A DNA stretch of 5,205 nucleotides from Desulfobacterales bacterium (GTDB lineage: Bacteria; Desulfobacterota; Desulfobacteria; Desulfobacterales; UBA11574). Within the stretch, counting starts at the first letter, position 1. Every line of letters begins with the position of its first letter. Made by a program: the position numbers and the translations under genes. This document shows, in pieces, positions 5,204-5,205 of this stretch. The notes under the pieces were generated by a model. It had not been told where the DNA came from. It was given only the letters and a program-made list of their open reading frames with translations, and searched no databases. The DNA lies in assembly GCA_030145595.1 (NCBI GenBank), contig JAQYVG010000229.1, positions 1-5,205 of the forward strand, written 5' to 3'.

Positions 5204-5205
5204 CC

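Overview
The window reads as a stretch of chromosome from a strictly anaerobic, Gram-negative bacterium. It is most like a sulfate reducer or relative in Desulfobacterota (the old Deltaproteobacteria). This rests on the radical SAM gene and the YjbQ variant, which closely resemble forms I associate with Geobacter and Desulfobacterales, on a cysteine-rich ferredoxin of a type common in anaerobes, and on a DUF1847-type cysteine protein. The assignment is inferred from protein style, not from a database search. I see no rRNA, tRNA, CRISPR array, transposase or phage gene.

Left part (1-2053): a minus-strand yjbQ gene (141-557) lies head-to-head with a plus-strand radical SAM gene of unknown function (725-2053). 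They share a 167-bp divergent promoter region that holds a good match to a CRP/FNR-family operator. Middle (2054-3332): a 337-bp gap precedes prmA, the ribosomal protein L11 methyltransferase gene. This gap is unusually structured: three short perfect palindromes or hairpins, then a long imperfect inverted repeat that fills nearly all the rest and reaches the prmA ribosome binding site. A 325-bp gap (3333-3657) then separates prmA from the next genes; it holds weak hairpins and no convincing gene.

Right part (3658-5121): three minus-strand genes, spaced 47 and 58 bp apart, look like one operon. Transcription order is a short DUF1847-like cysteine protein, an 18-cysteine ferredoxin-like protein, and a one-domain cupin. 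The upstream DNA carries a perfect 8-bp inverted repeat that could be an operator. Two cysteine-rich proteins next to a metal-binding cupin suggest a small redox or metal-related module, but its job cannot be read from the sequence.

The points most worth a second look are the DUF1847-like protein, which seems to join the family's N-terminal cysteine part directly to its C-terminal GHNP part with the middle missing; the CSCCYCCC cysteine cluster in the ferredoxin-like protein; and the long inverted repeat upstream of prmA, whose two arms both start with near-identical short reading frames.
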